Assembly (NCBI GenBank): GCA_020091685.1
Contig: CM034594.1
Span: forward strand, 1,660,403-1,724,402
Direction of reading: 5' to 3'
Source: Lutjanus erythropterus
Taxonomy: Eukaryota > Chordata > Actinopteri > Lutjaniformes > Lutjanidae
DNA: 64,000 nt
A program made the translations under genes and the position numbers. The notes below the pieces were generated by a model. The model saw nothing but the letters and a program-made list of their open reading frames with translations, did not search any database and was not told where the DNA came from. Positions within the stretch are counted from its first letter, which is position 1. Each line of letters starts with the position of its first letter. This document shows, piece by piece, positions 19,298-32,815 of this stretch.

Positions 19298-22200
19298 ATG
19301 TTTGCATCCAGAGCGGTTCACAGTTCAGTCAATGGGACCACAGCCATCCCGTGGAGGAGCAGCAGGAAGAGACTGTCGCTGCTGGAGCAGCTGAGGGGCT
19401 GTCAGGAGGCCTGGTGCCCCGGGGCACCATGGGATAGAGAGGGTGTCCACACTGCTATCTCTGGAACACCTGCTGGGGTAAGCTTTTTGTATACCTTGAC
19501 ATCAAATATTCAGTGTGATGGAGAATTGCATATAGTGCCCTTTAACTTGTTTAGAGAATTAATTTAAGTTCAAGGAAATTCTTCTTTCCACCCCATGAGC
19601 ATTTTCCCATGGAAAGGATATTTGAAAAAACAACAACATGTCACCAGTGAAAAGAACTGGTTCAAAAGTGAAGGTTTTTGTACAAAGTATTTGAAGACAT
19701 TTATCAAACATTCACATTTAGATCATATTTCACCAGGATTTGCAACAGTGACATTTTTCATACTCTAATGTAAAAATAATAGGTTCTTGAACTCTGGTTG
19801 CCTGGATAAAAAATTTGTAATCAACCCACTCATCCACAACATCTTCTTGTCAATTTAAGTGTCTTTGTCTTTCTTTATAATATATTCTGATGCATATACC
19901 TTTGGGATTGTCAAAGCTGTAAATAATGTGCAAAAAAAAGAAACTTGCACGTGTGTTTCTTCAGACCAAATGTCAACCAGTTGTCAACTACAATTCAAAG
20001 TTGAAATCTGACTTGATGCTCAATTGGCAAGCTTTAACCCTTAATATAAGATAAATTAACTAGTGAATGGAACATAAACTCAGGCATTTGTCAGGGATAT
20101 AAGCTAATGTTTTTAAGCGCTGGCCCCAGTAACACAGTTTTCATACATTGATGTGAGCTCACTATTTAGCAAGATTCAGTTACTGCTCACTACCAATTAA
20201 TCTTACTAATAACTTACCACCATTTATAGCTGGCTAAGGGGAGCCTTACTGTAAAGTATAAAACAGTGCATGCTTAAAATGGCAAGGTAATTTGATATAT
20301 TAATTTGGTTTGCTAAATGAAACTTTTTGACACTTAAATATGCTGACAGTTATCTTACAGTCAACTTATTAACAAACATCTGATGAGGCTGACAGGTGTA
20401 AATGCTGCTGATGGAGGAGACAAAAAGCTATAAGCAATGAGATCAGAGACTTAACAGTACACATAAATGTGGGCTCACTATTTGACAAGCAGCAAGTCAC
20501 TGTTGTTCTTTTAATTAATGTGTTGTAACAGCTTATGAATAGTTTATGAAGTATTTACATCCCAATGAATAACGTAATTTAACCATTTCTAAATCATTAA
20601 TGAGGGTAGAATTATTGTAAAGTCATACTCTCACTGATCCCCTCATTAATAATTAACCCAACTTATATGAAACTGAGTCCTTTCAGCTGTGTCTCAAACA
20701 AGCACGTCACACATTCTGTGGTGATGTCTGTATGCTTCAATTAAAGTTTCACAGCAGAAGTAATCTTAGCTGGACTGAACGCTGACATGCACATCTCCAT
20801 GCTATGAAAGTTAGTTCCTTTTTCTCTTTGACACCTCATAACAAGCACTTCTGATGGGGTTGAATGCAGAAGTGGTGTTGAATAAAAGCGTGTGCATATC
20901 AGGGAAATGACTTCACAAAATGGACACATCTGCGGCACACAGAGAACGTGAGTATGCCAGAATATTGTGTTAGAAGGGTATGTTTGTTATTTGAAACTGC
21001 AGTCTGAGTATTTAGGTATTTGGTCATGGGTAAAGATAGACAGAAGTGTTTGAAGTAAAGAAAAAAATGCAATCTGTTTTATAAAGCATTGTATTTCATG
21101 GTGGTTGTAGGCGAGCTCAATTTGAAAAGTTGAGCAGAAGGGCTAATTTGGTAATTTCTACTCGAATGGTTTCCAGTATGTCTTCCGATGAATCAATCAA
21201 ATGCATCAGTGACTAAAAGTTGCCGTTATGAATCAACAGAATATTTGTTCATGTGTGACATTCCCGCTGCACTGTTGTGTGTCTTTGTGTGTGTGTGTGT
21301 GTGTTTGAAATTTGGTGACTGACAGTGAACTTGTCTCTATTTCTGTGCACACTGAGCATGAAAGCCACTTCCTGTGTGTCTGTGTGTGAATAAATGTGTG
21401 TTTGAGAGCACTTCTGAATTCAGTTGTGGTGATGTAACTACTTGACTGAACCGCTCGTTTGCCATATTCAGGATTGCATGTTTTTTTGTTTTACCCAAGT
21501 TAATTATGTTTCAACAAACTGCCTATTCTGTTTTAGTCACTGTTACCAAAAAAGGTAATGTGATCAGACCAACACATCATCTGTACCATGACCGCAAAGT
21601 TGTCCATGTAAAAAAAGCAAGCAATGGCTGGTACAATTTTAGCTGTTAAAATTAAAATTTCTTATTTTTATGTCTTATGTCATGGTGTCTCAAAGTGCAG
21701 TCCCCAGAAAAATTTTGTGCGTCCCCTGAATGTGACATAAAATGCCTGCATTATATTTTAATCATACGTGATCCATTTCAATACTCTCACTTTGAATAGC
21801 TTACTTTTAACACACTACTCTGCTACTGCATCAAACTGCACCCTCCTTACAAGCATCTGTCAGGTAAAAACTGACAACTTGTAGAAAGCTGCTTGTTGCA
21901 CGGCAAATAGTGTCGGAGGAATAATGTTCTGTCATCGGCGGTGGTCCTTAAATAGTTAGCAATTACAGTGAACAACTATGCTGTTTGTTCTGGAAGTGAG
22001 ATGGAAAAAACACCACCAAAAAAGACAGTATAGTTGAGGAGAAAAGGAGGTCTGAGGAATAATTGATGCTCTCTAACATTGTCAGACCTTAGGGAACAGA
22101 TAAAGTGATCAGTCTTATTTGCAAACAGGCTCATGAGTTGTCATGTGTGGCACTCAGTCATATGCTAGCTTCTAAAATGGAACCCAGTCATCAAAACTTT

Positions 22201-25200
22201 GAGAACCCCTGTCTTATCTCATTGAAAATTGTGGCAGCAAAGCAAACAGATGATTTACAGGCATCTGTCTTTGATTCAAATGTTGGTTAATGTGCAGTAC
22301 TTCTGCAGTAGAGGCTCGCTTCTATGCCACAATTGTTTATTTACACTGAACCAAACTATGCTGCTCTAAAACTGCCCCTTTGTGTGATTTTACACAGCGT
22401 GCCAGCTTTGCAGAATCAAAAAGAGACATGACTTAACAACGGCATCTACTGTGACGATTGCACCAATCAGCAGGTGATTCTGCTCACCTGCTTCTAGTCA
22501 CACATTGTGGATTCTAAAGTAAAACTTTTTTATCTGTTCCTGGACAAACGGGGCATTGCTTCTTCTGCAGCAATGAAGTTAATAAGATCAGCATGCGTGA
22601 TGATCTGTGGGGAGGATTCCTCTCCTGCCTGTCTGTGTATCTGCTTAGTGTACACAACAACGGACAAAGTGACAGCTCGTCACTCATCACAAATAGCAGT
22701 GAATGTGTAACTCAACTCAGCTGTTTTTTAGGACCTTGAATTCAGATATTTAATTTTTTCATATCTGTAATTCTATAATTAGTAGCCTTTAATGTCACTT
22801 TGACTGATAAATTTTTGCATACCTGTTGCTAACTGAAACACAGTTTGTCAGCTGTGTCTACAGTGCTGCATCAGAGTCCTAACAGGTTTAACATTGGCCA
22901 TTTATCAGCACTAATGAACCCATTTGCTCTTTTGTGTTTACGTGACTTCAGTTTGGTTACAGCCTGCCATCATGACTAATTTTCTAGATTAAATCTATGC
23001 AGTTTCGTCATCATGCTCTGATATATATCGTCATTGTTTCCCTCCTTGCCGCCTGGTTGCCATGGAGCCACACAGTTTCAGAGAAAACATCTTCCTGCTC
23101 AACTAGTTTCCGTAATACTGCAGCTACTGAAGTGAGTCAGTGTGTGTGTGTGTGTCTCCCTCCAGAGTTTCCTTGTTGTTCGGGACGCTGCAACGTGTCA
23201 GCCCTGCCTGCTGTGTGTGTCTACTGGAGGAGAGGATGAAGGTGTTGTTGACTATGATATCAAAAGCACAGACACAGGTATGAACCAACCACATGCAGAC
23301 AAATAGGCTACTTCTTTCTCTTTCTGTTTGGGTGTGACATGATCTTGTAGACAAGTTGTCATGATGTCACTTTTAGTGGCTAATCTGTGAATCATTTCAT
23401 ATGCTGAAATTGACAACACAGATAAACTTATGCAGTAACCCAATAGCATCAAATGCTTGTCATATGCTAATTTTACTTTGTGCTGTTGAACTTGAACTCT
23501 GCTGCCAACAGTACAAACATGTCAAAGCTGTTACAGGTGAGAGCAGGTAATCTGATACACGCCTGCACAAACTGCAAATTCTGGTTCCTTAAGCTGTGAA
23601 CTCCCTTTCAGTTAGATCCACGCCTGTTAGTGCTATTCTGCAGATGCATGCAGTACGGCTAAAATCCCAGGCTGAAGAGGCAACTGACCCTTTCTGACCT
23701 GAAACAACCTGCTCAGCATTAGAAACCACACTTCATCAGAAAATACCAGACTCAATGGCGTGTGAAGCCAGTGTGAAAATAGAGCTGCTGAAACAGGCCC
23801 ACTGGCTTCTCGTTAGAAGTCCCCTCTCGACCTTCCTGGTTTCACTCTGTTTCCAGGAATGTATTTTTTGACAGAAAATGACTCTAATTCTGCCCACTCT
23901 TTCTCTGTTTCTCTGTGACAGTCTTCCAGTTGTCTGAGTCTCGTCTTTCTTTCTCCGACTTGGCTCAGCTTGTGCTCTTCTACTCTCTGACCAGGTAAGA
24001 AACTTCTGCATCATTGATGCCATTTTATTTGCTTCCATTTAAACTTCTTAAACATTTTCTTAGGAATTATATACATAACAGCCATAGCAAGACTCTGATT
24101 TGACATGACAGTAATAAGTAGGATAATGTACAGTGAGTGGATCATTATTAGGGATGGCACAATACCACTTTTTCATGTCTGATATCAATATGGCAACCTT
24201 GAGTATCTGCCTACACCGATACAACTGGATACAATCTTTTTCCCTCTCTCAAACAAGTTGTTAATTAAAAAAAAATTAAATAAAAAACAATCATGCTCAC
24301 ACTAAAATAAATACTCTACTCTCTTAAAGGAATAAATACATACCTACAACACGACTCAGTTATGCAATACTGCTGTTTCTTTCTGTTTAAACTTTGTCAT
24401 ACATAATTTTTAGCAGCATTTTTGATTGGTCAGCACCATTCAAACATCAGCACTTAAAATAATTTAATTTGTGTTAGCTGTGACACTTCTCTCTCTATGG
24501 CATGTTGCTCAAAGTTTGGTTGAGTGTAACATAAGAACATAATATACATACATAATAATAAGATAACATACGTATGGAGAGTGCCATCATGATGATTTAT
24601 GTTTCACTAAACCTGAACTTAAAATCTTTTTTATCAGTTGCTTCTTTGTTGGGTAGACTCTTTTGAGCTTCTGAAGTTGGGCATGCTAGAATAAGTTTGG
24701 GAACCACAGTCATAACATGGCTAACAAGCAAACACTCCTGCAGTAAACCACAAGTGTGGACTCAAGACACATCACTTGGACTTGAGTCAGAAATTTGATT
24801 ACTGTAGGCTGGACTTGACAAAACTAAAAAAAACTTGCAGCTCAACTTGGACTTTAAGACCAATGACTTGTGATTTCATTTGGACTTGAAAGTACTTGCT
24901 ACCTTCCCTCAAGCCCAAGGATTTAAAAGTATGTTATTTAAAAAGTGTGCCATGATCAGTTTATTTTCTGTCATTATCTGAATCAACTAATATTATTCCT
25001 TCAATCTCAGGAAGTTGACACTAAATTCCCCAGATGCTCGTTGTTTTGAACAAATCTAATAGCATCCAGTCAAGGTGCAAGAGAGACACATGGAGAACTA
25101 ATGTCATGTTACTGAGCTCCGGTTAGAAAAAATTAAACAAAAGAAAATTTTGTTTGCCTAAAGTAACTAAAATTACAGACGGATAATTATTTTATTCATA

Positions 25201-28200
25201 TTTTTTATTGTCTTATTTTAAATTCATTTAAAAGCTGAATCAGTAAATGTTTGGACACTGACATTAACTGTGGCATCTTAAATATCTGTGCCAACCTCTT
25301 CACTCAGGCTGTGTTTTATCTCTGTCACCTCTTCCTCTGTGTCAGGGATGTGTTGGCTGTTTGCCTCTCCATTCCTGGCTGGATCTACAGTGTAACCGAG
25401 AAAAACAAAGATCGTCTCTCTCGACTTGAACCCAGTGAGTCCTTCCACTTCCGTGGCTTTCTGTCTCATATCCTCAGAAGCTGCATCGCAAATACAAAAT
25501 CACAAAGCTATTTTTAAAGAACGGTCTCATTTATGATACCTCTGTAATGCAGAAACTTGGCTTCACACACCACCTGACCAAGAGGCTGATGAAATGACCC
25601 ACAGGGAGCCAAGCAGTGTCATGTGCTCTATACAGGTATGTACTCTGCATGTGTGTGTGTGCATACAGGTGCTCGTGTGTATAAAAGTACAGGCAATGGT
25701 AAGATACTGTAGCAGAGCTTGTTGCAAAAGGGAAGTATCCTCTGGGGAGCATGGTGACAAACGAACAGAAATCGACTGATTTTGCATTTTTTCGTCAGCT
25801 CTATCAACTGTTTTAGCCCTTTATGCCATTCTTTTGTTTTTTGGTACATGTTCTTCATTCTCATGAACATCGTATTCATCAGCAAAAGGTAGCTCTTTTC
25901 TACTAAATAGCTCCCACAGTAGACTACCTTCCCAGGACAAAACAGCATCCAGACAAAGGTAGTGACTAGCTTCATCTTTAGTGAAAATAGTGGAGCATAT
26001 AGTAGCTAAAGACATTTTTCCTGGAGTTGGTGGTGACAACAGAGCTAAAAGGCGAGTGAATGTTGGACTTGCACTCACTAGGTGATTCAAAAACACAACT
26101 CCAAATTGATGATAATTAGAGCCCGACTGATACTGGATTTTTGTGGTCGATGCTGATACTGCTATCAGGAAGCAAAACAAATTCTGATATCTATATGTCG
26201 ATCAGTATTCTTTATTTGTACATAAAAATTCCAAAATGACATCAGGGCAATGAAGAAGTAAACTGAAGTATAACTAAAAAACACAAATAGAGCAACTTGA
26301 ATCAATAAAAAGGAACAAATATATATAGAAAATGCACCTCATAAAACTAAAAAAGAAATTTAAAAAAGAAAAACAATCTGCATTATATTCTGTTACAAAA
26401 ATATGTACGCTGATACCAGTGTAGACCAATATATCTGTCTGGCTCTAATGATAATGTTGGTATATGTCTACTGGATGTGGAGATAGACAGCATTTTGCTT
26501 ATCTTCCCAGAACCTGGTTTTGCTTGAGCCTGTTAAAAGGAAGTTTTTCCCAACCACTGCTTCCTCAGTAATTGCTTGTGGTGGCACCAAATGTTATTAT
26601 AAAGAGTACCGTCTAGACCTTGTCTATATGAAAAGTGCCCTGAGATAACATCTGCTATGATTTTGCACTATATAAATAAAAGTCCTACTGTATTTCTTCA
26701 CTGTGTTTGTCTATGTGTGTTTCCTTAGTTGACTTCCTCCAACGGAGCCCTGTGTATCATCAATCCCCTCTACCTTCGTGAGCATGGGGATGATTGGCTG
26801 ACCCACAGGGCTACAGCTGCAGAGTCGGCCACACAACCGCCAAATTACAGACGAGAGCGACGCCTCAGCACCACCAGACCATGGGCGGGGTCGGGGGTGC
26901 AAAATAAACGAGCCATCTCGTTGGATCAGGAACCCTCTGCTGCCAGTATGGAGAGTTCTGGTGAGGACCTTTGCTGCTCACACTGCCTCAATCGGTTCAG
27001 TGGTTGCACCATCTCCACCGCTGTCTTCTCACTTTTCTGCATTGCAGTGCTTTCAATAAAAGTAACTGTTGTTGGACATTTATTAGCTCCAACTCTGACA
27101 AGATATGCTCTGTTTCAGTCACCATTACTACGTGTATAGAAAGAAAAAAGAAGCTCACCACAGTGGCGTAGAGATCCCACTGCAAACTAGCATTTTGGCA
27201 GCGTAACTGCAGAGCCTTTCTAAAGCCTGAAAACAAGAGTCAAGAGGATGTGCAGAAGTCTAGTTTCCCACTTGAATTAAACATGTTTAACCAAGCCAAA
27301 CCAAAAATAAACTGCCAACTCCAGCTTTAAGTGCTTTTGAATTGTATTTGGTTGGATTCATCACTTTTATAGTGTTCATAATCCATATTTTTCTCATCCA
27401 GGTCTGACCAGAGCCAAGTCAGCTGACTCACCACAGGTCCCCTTCACCCCGCCAACACCAACTGCTCCAGCAGGGGTGGTTCTCAGGAGGCCCAGCAGAG
27501 ATTCTACCTCCAACCCCCCTCAGAGAGCGAGTACAGGGAGCCTCCCCACATCCACTCCCACTACCCCTAGAAGTAGCACAGTGTTAGAGCCGCAGCACCA
27601 TGGCAGCCCTGTGCCTGTGTCTCCTCACAGGGTGTCCTGGATCGAAGATGGAGTCTGGCTTTCCCCGCCCAGGCCTTCCTCTTCGCTCCAGCCGCCATCG
27701 CTGGAGCTCGACTCGCTGTCGATCAGCAGCATAGAGGAAGAGCAGGAGACTCCAAGCCCTAACCCGCACTGCCCGTCTGCGCACCGATTGGCTGATAAGG
27801 TCATACACCGGCTCTCGGCTGTGGGTCAGGCTCTTGGTGGGCTGGTGAGTTCGAAGAAGAGACTGACCAACCGTGTGCATGAGCTGAGCGAGCGGAAAGG
27901 TGGGGCATTTGCAGAGGCTGTGAAAGGATTTGTAGAGATGATGCTGAAGAGAGGAGCTGATCCCAGCGAGGTCACAGGGTCAGATTTTTTACAGGAAGTG
28001 AGGTCATCACTCACATCACTGAGGGAGACACTGTTGGACCATCAAGACATTCAGGCATTGTTGGACAGCATTACAGACTTGAATGACTCTGAGATTGGTG
28101 AGTGAGCTGGCAGTGAAGTTTGACAATAGATTAATTTAAAAAAGTTTTATTATTGTGCTCAGTAGATCAATATTCAATACTCTTCTAATTTCTCTTCACA

Positions 28201-30700
28201 TAACTTTTGACCTTCCTGTAGACACACTGGTGGAGCTGTCCATCCACAAGGTGGCCCTGAGGCCTGTCTCCACACATCTTTACTCCTGCATTCATGCCTC
28301 GCGCAGCAATGACGGCACCTTTGAGCGTCTCCAGAGCAACCTGCGTGTGCTGGAAAAGAAGGGGATGGAGGAGCTGGGGGGGTCTGCAGGAGTTGGAGTT
28401 CCTGACTCTGTCACCCTCGAGCGGATCCAGCAGAGGTGGAGTAGCGTGCATGAGGCCTACTCCCCAAACAAGAAAGTCCAGATCCTGCTCAAAGTCTGCA
28501 AGAGCATCTATCACAGCATGAGTGCTAATGCTAGCTCAGGTAGGTTTTTTAATGATTCTTACTAATATATCTCTATCCGTCTCTGGCTGTGTCTGGTGCT
28601 CAGTCTGTTATTTAAACCCAGACTCTCCTCTCCTGCAGGTACAGCATTTGGAGCAGATGATTTTCTGCCCTGCCTGACATGGGTGCTGCTCCGTAGTGAC
28701 GTGGCCACCTTACAGGTAGACACAGACTACATGATGGAGCTACTGGACCCAACACAGCTACAGGGAGAGGGTAAGGCAAATCAAGTAAACACAGTGTCGT
28801 GGAAAGGTTGCCTTATTCATTAGTTAACATGTTTTCCTAGACCTGGTTACACCAGCACTTCATAACTTAACCTAGTTATATTACAAGTGTATATTAAGTG
28901 GAGATTTACATGTCACTGCTAGTGCTTACATCAAGATTATAGCCATAATGTGTAACATTTCTGCATCAAAATGTCTAAAAACGCGAGACATATATTATAT
29001 ATTTAGTTGAGCTTTGCACTTACATCACCCCAAATGTTTCCAGCAATCTTCAAACACAGAGAAATCCATAATTTATTCAAGGTAATGGTACGGCTCTTGC
29101 TAGCCATTGCTGTAACTTCCAGGATAACACGGTTTAAGTCAGATATGTCAGAGTAAGAAAGGAAGTCGACTTAAGTGTCTGAGTCCTGTCAGATAGATTT
29201 TCATCAGCTCTGGTGTTTGTTTAAAAGTGAAGAAAACTCTCACGCTCCTGTGTCACTTCACAACATCATCATAGTGCATCTTTTGTTGTTGTTTTAATGA
29301 GAAAGAGACCCCATAGCAACAAAATTTACATATTGTGCGTTGAAGTAGTTCAACATTTTCAATTGCCAGGGGTAACTGTTGCTCTTGTAACTGCACTGGC
29401 TAACTGACAACAGTACTGTCATCTTGCTAACATATGACTCAGTTATCTGATTTGACACTTGATAAATGGCTGTTCATTTATAATGAAGCAAATAGATTTT
29501 AAATTATATTCCACGAAAGTAACATAACGTATCTCAAATTACAAAACACGTCAATTCCGTTTTTCTGAATGACCAAATAGAATCAGCATGGCTATTATAA
29601 CCGGATGTTTCTCATTCTAAACTGCATGATTAGCCTGCTACTGAAACACACATAATTCTTTGCATGCATGTGCAAATAAAACAAAGTCATACCTACATTT
29701 TCTAGCTAATACACTGCAGTTCTAAGCAACCAAATTAAGTGAATTGCTAGTTTGAAAGTAGCTTATAGTCCCCAGGTTTTCTCAAATGGGGGTACAAGTA
29801 CCCCTAGGGGTACTCTGGAACATTGAATGGGGTATGTGAGAATAACACTCATACATATTTCCTAAATATGTAAGCCAGTTTTGGTATGGAATGACAGACA
29901 AAAATCGAGAAAACATATTCATAGTTGAAACAACAGTAATATAGCTGAAAACAAAGAAAGAAGAAGGAAAGGAAAAAAAAAATATTTGAAAGGGTGCATA
30001 TTATTCAAAGAAATATGAGAAGCATTGACTTAGAACTTAGGACAAACTTTACCGACTAAACTTAGTGATGGAAACAAATATCTGGTGCAACTCACTTCTG
30101 GTCTCCAAGTGAAGGTTCGGGTTTGACTCCCATCTTCATTCATTTTATAGATGATTTCCCAGCAGTTACATTTAGATACTGTTTATTTACAATTACAACT
30201 CACAGACTGTCTCCCTTTCTGTATTCCTCATATCAACAGGTGGCTACTACCTTACAACTCTATATGCCGCCCTTTACTATATCAGCAGCTTCCAGCCACG
30301 ATTGGCCGCGCGTCAGCTTAGTGTTGAGGCCCAAAACTCTCTTAACCAATGGCATCGCAGGCGCACCCTGCACTGCAACCAATCACGCCGCAGCAAACAT
30401 CGGCGGACCATTCGCAGGCAGGTGTGTCGGGACAGAGGTGCACAGAAAACTGGGGCAGAAACTGGAAGTAAAGAAGAAAGTGGGAAGGAATGTGATTCTG
30501 TTAATGATGATGAATCACAACAGCAGACACAATGCACCACAGAGGCTCTGCCGTTACTGGAAGAAGAGACAAGTAGAGAACAAGAAGCTGAGGATGAATC
30601 ACAGAACTCCACTGCAGCATCAGACTGTGATCAGCAAGATGTAAACATGAGCAAACAAGAAAAGACACAGACAGGAGAAGAAGAACACAGAGGATTGTAG
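19298..30700 (+). CDS. rinl: Ras and Rab interactor-like protein (SH2 + VPS9 Rab-GEF)
   Basis: Coding exons are 19298-19477, 23166-23277, 23922-23994, 25346-25434, 25553-25635, 26729-26960, 27402-28097, 28222-28539, 28639-28770 and 30240-30700. Phases join to 791 aa. RIN-family proteins are guanine-nucleotide exchange factors for Rab5-type GTPases on early endosomes (family knowledge). Seen: an SH2 region at about 35-150 with the FLVVRD core at 62-67, whose Arg66 is the expected phosphotyrosine contact; the family block [15 protein letters not shown]; a proline/serine-rich linker with [12 protein letters not shown] at about 257-400; and a VPS9 domain at about 490-655 including [17 protein letters not shown] and [15 protein letters not shown]. 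The tail of about 130 aa is basic then Glu-rich, and I see no clear Ras-association domain. That absence and the position after sirt2 favour rinl over rin1/2/3. The ATG is the first in frame after the acceptor. Confidence 0.9.
19478..21680. other. rinl intron after first coding exon, left part
   Basis: AT-rich intron with no coding exon, RNA gene or clear element that I can support; a short GT microsatellite lies near 21284-21304. Confidence 0.5.
21681..22211. mobile_element. hAT-type miniature element (rinl intron)
   Basis: The left end CATGGTGTCTCAAAGTG and the right end (reverse strand CAGGGGTTCTCAAAGTT) are imperfect inverted repeats. The flanks TCTTATGT (21673-21680) and TCTTATCT (22212-22219) match at 7 of 8 bases, as expected for an aged 8-bp duplication. 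The 531-bp body has no transposase frame. Confidence 0.8.
24149..24260 (+). mobile_element. Truncated hAT-type element end
   Basis: TAGGGATGGCACAATACCAC followed by GATATCAATATGG and CCTACACCGATAC resembles the left end of another fish hAT miniature family. No matching right end was found downstream. Confidence 0.4.
24765..24930 (+). repeat. Interspersed repeat rich in ACTTGGACTTGAG words
   Basis: GACTTGAGTC, GGACTTGACA and TTGGACTTGAAAG recur within this rinl intron segment. A related stretch in the opposite sense occurs at 37165-37350. The family is unidentified. Confidence 0.55.
26117..26447. mobile_element. hAT-type miniature element (rinl intron)
   Basis: The left end TAGAGCCCGACTGATACTGG and the right end (reverse strand TAGAGCCAGACAGATATATT) form inverted repeats. 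Exact 8-bp duplications ATGATAAT lie at 26109-26116 and 26448-26455. The length is 331 bp with no transposase. Confidence 0.92.
26510..26700 (+). mobile_element. Probable LINE 3' tail
   Basis: CCTGTTAAAAGGAAGTTTTT, then GTCTAGACCTTGTCTATATG, AAGTGCCCTGAGATAAC and TATATAAATAAAA follow the layout of a very common fish repeat, probably the 3' end of an L2-type LINE or its SINE partner. Family assignment is from memory. It ends 30 bases before a rinl exon. Confidence 0.5.
28935..29345 (+). repeat. Interspersed repeat, family X copy 2 (rinl intron)
   Basis: It shares AAAATGTCTAAAAACGCG, CCCCAAATGTTTCCAGCAAT and an AAATTTACATATTGTGCG end with the copy at 3575-3955. Confidence 0.7.
29771..30028. 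mobile_element. hAT-type miniature element (rinl last intron)
   Basis: The left end CCAGGTTTTCTCAAATGGGG leads into GTACAAGTACCCCTAGGGGT. The right end, ATATGAGAAGCATTG, is its rough inverse. The arrangement resembles fish hAT elements with CAGTGGTTCTCAAA-type ends. Target duplications are not convincing. Confidence 0.6.
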
Positions 30701-31455
30701 TGGAGAGAAGAAGAATGGACCTGAGAAGCAAAAAATTGTGAACTTTCGGCCACTGTCTTATAAGATGCCACGTAACATAACATGTTCCATCCTGCTCAGA
30801 TTCCCCTTCTACAGAGGCCAAAGAAAACTTTTGATTAGTGCCAGCCAGGGGGCCTGGGACTCTTCCAGGGGTCCTAAAATCATCTCTTTTCACTTCTCTC
30901 AAATTTTATAATCATTTTTTAAATTTTTATTTTCTCACAGAATACTCAATGCTTTCACCTCTCCAGGGATATAACAAACTAATCAAAAAATTCAGGGAAT
31001 CAAAATTGATCTTTGGTTAAAATGATCTTAAAGCTAAACTGGTCCATGCTGAGACCATAACATGTGACAAGTGGTCACAAGTGGAGTCTGTTTTAAAGTG
31101 ATTGTGTGCCAAAAAGGTTGGAAGACTTAGGCCTAAATGAGCCTTAATTTAATGTCATAGAAGAAGAGAAGAGTTGATCACATTGATCAATTAACAATAT
31201 ATTCCAGTCATCAGCTATTAATTCACCTTTTCTTTAGAAGTGTGAACATAAACAATCTTACCGTAGCTGTTTGATGCAGGAGATCTGTCACTTATTGTTT
31301 TAATAAATAGATTCCTCTGATCAGGGTTCGTGCTTTGGGGGTCTTAAATTTTGTAAAGTGCAACATGAGTTGGATTTAATTTTTATGCTGATTAATTTAA
31401 ACAAATGATATATTTGATTTGTAAATATTTTAATATTACAGTTGCATAAAATATC

Positions 31456-31461
31456 AATAAA
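31456..31461 (+). terminator. Candidate rinl poly(A) signal
   Basis: AATAAA about 760 bases past the rinl stop, followed by T/G-rich sequence. An alternative AATAAA lies at 31302-31307. Confidence 0.45.
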
Positions 31462-32494
31462 ATGCTGGTTGTATGGCTTGCTTCTGCTCTCATCAATACC
31501 ATTTCCAGCAGCATCAGCTGTTCAAAGTCCTTAAACAGCGCTGGGCACAAAATAGCGACCAGACAAATCCAATAGGTTCACTTTCACCACTGTCATCGAC
31601 CCTGAAAAAGGCTTCATGGTAGAAAAATGACCAGACTTGAGCATTTAGCAACTGAAAAGCCAGATATATCCCCCAGGAGTAGAGTGAGACCACATGAGAG
31701 CAAAGAAAAAAGATAATTTGGGAATTACATTCATCAGATGGACCGAAACATGGCCTTGAAAAGAATAATAATGTGTCTCTGTGTCAGCCAGATGTGTAAA
31801 GTAAGCAGCTGTTTGCTATTGTGTTTGTCATAGTAACACATTAATTATGAGATAGGTGTGTCTTCTCTGCTGGATGTGCACTTCCTCTGTCCCCATGTCC
31901 CAAAATGGCAATTTTGGGGCATGGGGACAGACTTTTTTATGATGTCACAGTATCCTTGTTTGCAAGGGTACACTCTATGTTGTTTCTGCTCTTCCATGCC
32001 TCAGTGAATCTCTCTCTTATTCACAGAGACTGATTATTATAAAGTAAAAGAACATAAGGACTTCACAAAAACAAGCTCACTTTGTAAAGCCCCACAAGAA
32101 ATCCTGGCTTTCCCTTTGCACCACTAGAGGGCAGCATTAAACCTCCTGTGAGATGTGCAGCTTTCATCTTCTTTAATGTTTTATTTACTGTTTGCACAGG
32201 TTTGATTTTTAGCTGATGGAATAAGTTACAGTAGCGCTGAATTTTCACTGGGGAACATTTTAAATAAACAAACAAAAAAGAATAAAATCTGGATTTGTTT
32301 ACACAGTTTTCAAAACTGCTGAGAAACAAATGTCTCAACATGCAGCGACTCCTGTCTGCAGATTTGAGTTTGGAGGTTCTGCTCACACACATACACACAA
32401 ACACACAGCGACACTAAATACCAGACCCATACATTACTTAAAAAACTGTATGTGTTGTGGGTTTACAAAAATTAAAGGAGCTGTATCGATTTCA

Positions 32495-32815
32495 GCACTA
32501 ATGGTTCTACTGAGAACCCTTTCAGGTTCTAGGGGTTTCACTTAGAACCTACTTAAATTCTGAGGGTTCCATCTATGGAGAGCCCTTTAATGTTCCAAAG
32601 GTTTCATCTATGGATAACCCTTTAACCCTTTAAAATTCCTTAATGTTCCGAGGTTCTCATCTAGAAATCACTCAAGAGGTTTTACAGAGAACCCTTTAAT
32701 GTTCCAACGGTATCATATTGAACTCACCCAGGGGTTTCTACAGGGAACCTTTGTAAATAGGGTTTGATGAACGGAGAACCCCTTTAAGTTCCAGGGGTTT
32801 CTATGAGGCTTTAAC
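32495..32815. repeat. Degenerate minisatellite of GGTTCTA / GAGAACCCTTTAATGTTCC units
   Basis: At least five imperfect units repeat the order GGTTTC-(C/T)AT-GGA-(G/T)AACCCTTTAA-TGTTCC. Each unit contains both GGTTC and its inverse GAACC, so single strands could fold. Confidence 0.75.

Noticed and set aside
30060-30135. B-box-like GGTTCGGGTTTGACTCCC suggesting a tRNA-derived SINE or tRNA gene
   Set aside because: No matching A box or cloverleaf could be drawn, so neither is called.
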